This document shows positions 63,809 through 64,000 of a stretch of 64,000 nt of DNA, piece after piece (the stretch's first letter is position 1; the number at the start of each line of letters is the position of its first letter). Origin of the DNA: Fredinandcohnia onubensis (GTDB taxonomy: Bacteria > Bacillota > Bacilli > Bacillales > Bacillaceae_L). Below the pieces are notes generated by a model that was given only the letters and a program-made list of their open reading frames with translations, made no database searches and was not told where the DNA came from. Both the position numbers and the translations under genes were made by a program. The stretch is taken from the NCBI RefSeq assembly GCF_002734215.1, contig NZ_NSEB01000011.1, positions 248,001 to 312,000 on the forward strand, given 5' to 3'.

Positions 63809-64000
63809 TTACCCTATTTTCTTTTATCAAATGCACCCTGACCATTTTACATACTAGTAAGGGGCTTTAACTTTATGATGGTGAAGAAACCAAGTATAAA
63901 GTTAAGAATGATACAAAACATACAGCATTAGGTTACCCAAAAATATATCTTTTCAAAGACATAATTAAGAGGAAGTTCAAAAAATCGAATAAATATGACG

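Noticed and set aside
63840-63935. Short plus-strand frame after GGGGCTTTAACTTT near the window end
   Set aside because: Only about 18 codons before a stop; no family pattern. It may be part of the pdhA leader region.

Overview
This window is a chromosomal segment from an endospore-forming, low-GC Gram-positive bacterium of the family Bacillaceae. The evidence is an AT-rich sequence with strong AGGAGG-type ribosome binding sites, frequent TTG/GTG starts, many sporulation genes (spoVD, gerR, ylbJ, ylbD, ylaJ), bacillithiol synthesis, a caa3 oxidase and gene order that follows the Bacillus subtilis chromosome almost gene for gene, in inverted orientation. No phage, transposase, rRNA, tRNA or CRISPR array was seen. 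The species cannot be named from the sequence alone.

Layout. 1-7.8 kb: start of the division and cell-wall cluster, read leftwards (mraZ, rsmH, ftsL, pbpB, spoVD, murE cut by the window edge). 7.8-10.8 kb: bshC, a DUF3397 membrane protein and panE. 10.9-14.1 kb: a three-gene biotin-dependent acyl-CoA carboxylase operon with a cre-like CcpA site, absent from this place in B. subtilis. 14.2-30.9 kb: the ylb cluster (ylbP, gerR, a crotonase-fold protein, rpmF, ylbN, tmcAL, ylbL, ylbK, ylbJ, coaD, rsmD, ylbG, ricF, ylbE, ylbD, ylbC, ylbB, ylbA) with a few additions: a thioesterase, a LysM-CAP protein and two small unknown proteins. 31-39.8 kb: the caa3 cytochrome c oxidase cluster (ctaM, ctaG, ctaFEDC, ctaB, with ctaA divergent). 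39.8-52.7 kb: pycA, ftsW and the yla genes through typA to an inositol-phosphatase-family gene. 52.8-57 kb: yktB, yktA, a nitronate-monooxygenase-like protein and speA. 57-64 kb: the SR1/SR1P dual-function RNA, slp and the pyruvate dehydrogenase operon pdhABCD, read leftwards.

How the genes work together. Three themes dominate. The first is envelope growth and division (MraZ, RsmH, FtsL, PBP2B, SpoVD, MurE, FtsW). The second is central carbon and respiration: pyruvate is either oxidised by PDH or carboxylated by PycA, and electrons leave through heme A (CtaA/CtaB) and caa3 oxidase (CtaC-F with assembly factors CtaG and CtaM). The third is sporulation and post-transcriptional control: SpoVD, GerR, YlbJ and YlbD, RicF, and two small RNAs. 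Carbon-source regulation is suggested by a full-consensus cre box before the carboxylase operon and two CcpN boxes at the SR1 promoter.

The most interesting non-coding content is: a structured RNA candidate at 23400-23559, in the position of the sporulation RNA CsfG; the SR1 locus; two minisatellite arrays with exact 53-bp (6 copies) and 52-bp (9 copies) periods; a dispersed hairpin repeat whose two copies show compensatory base changes; a perfect 24-bp palindrome before ftsW; and an inverted repeat bracketing the mraZ-rsmH spacer.
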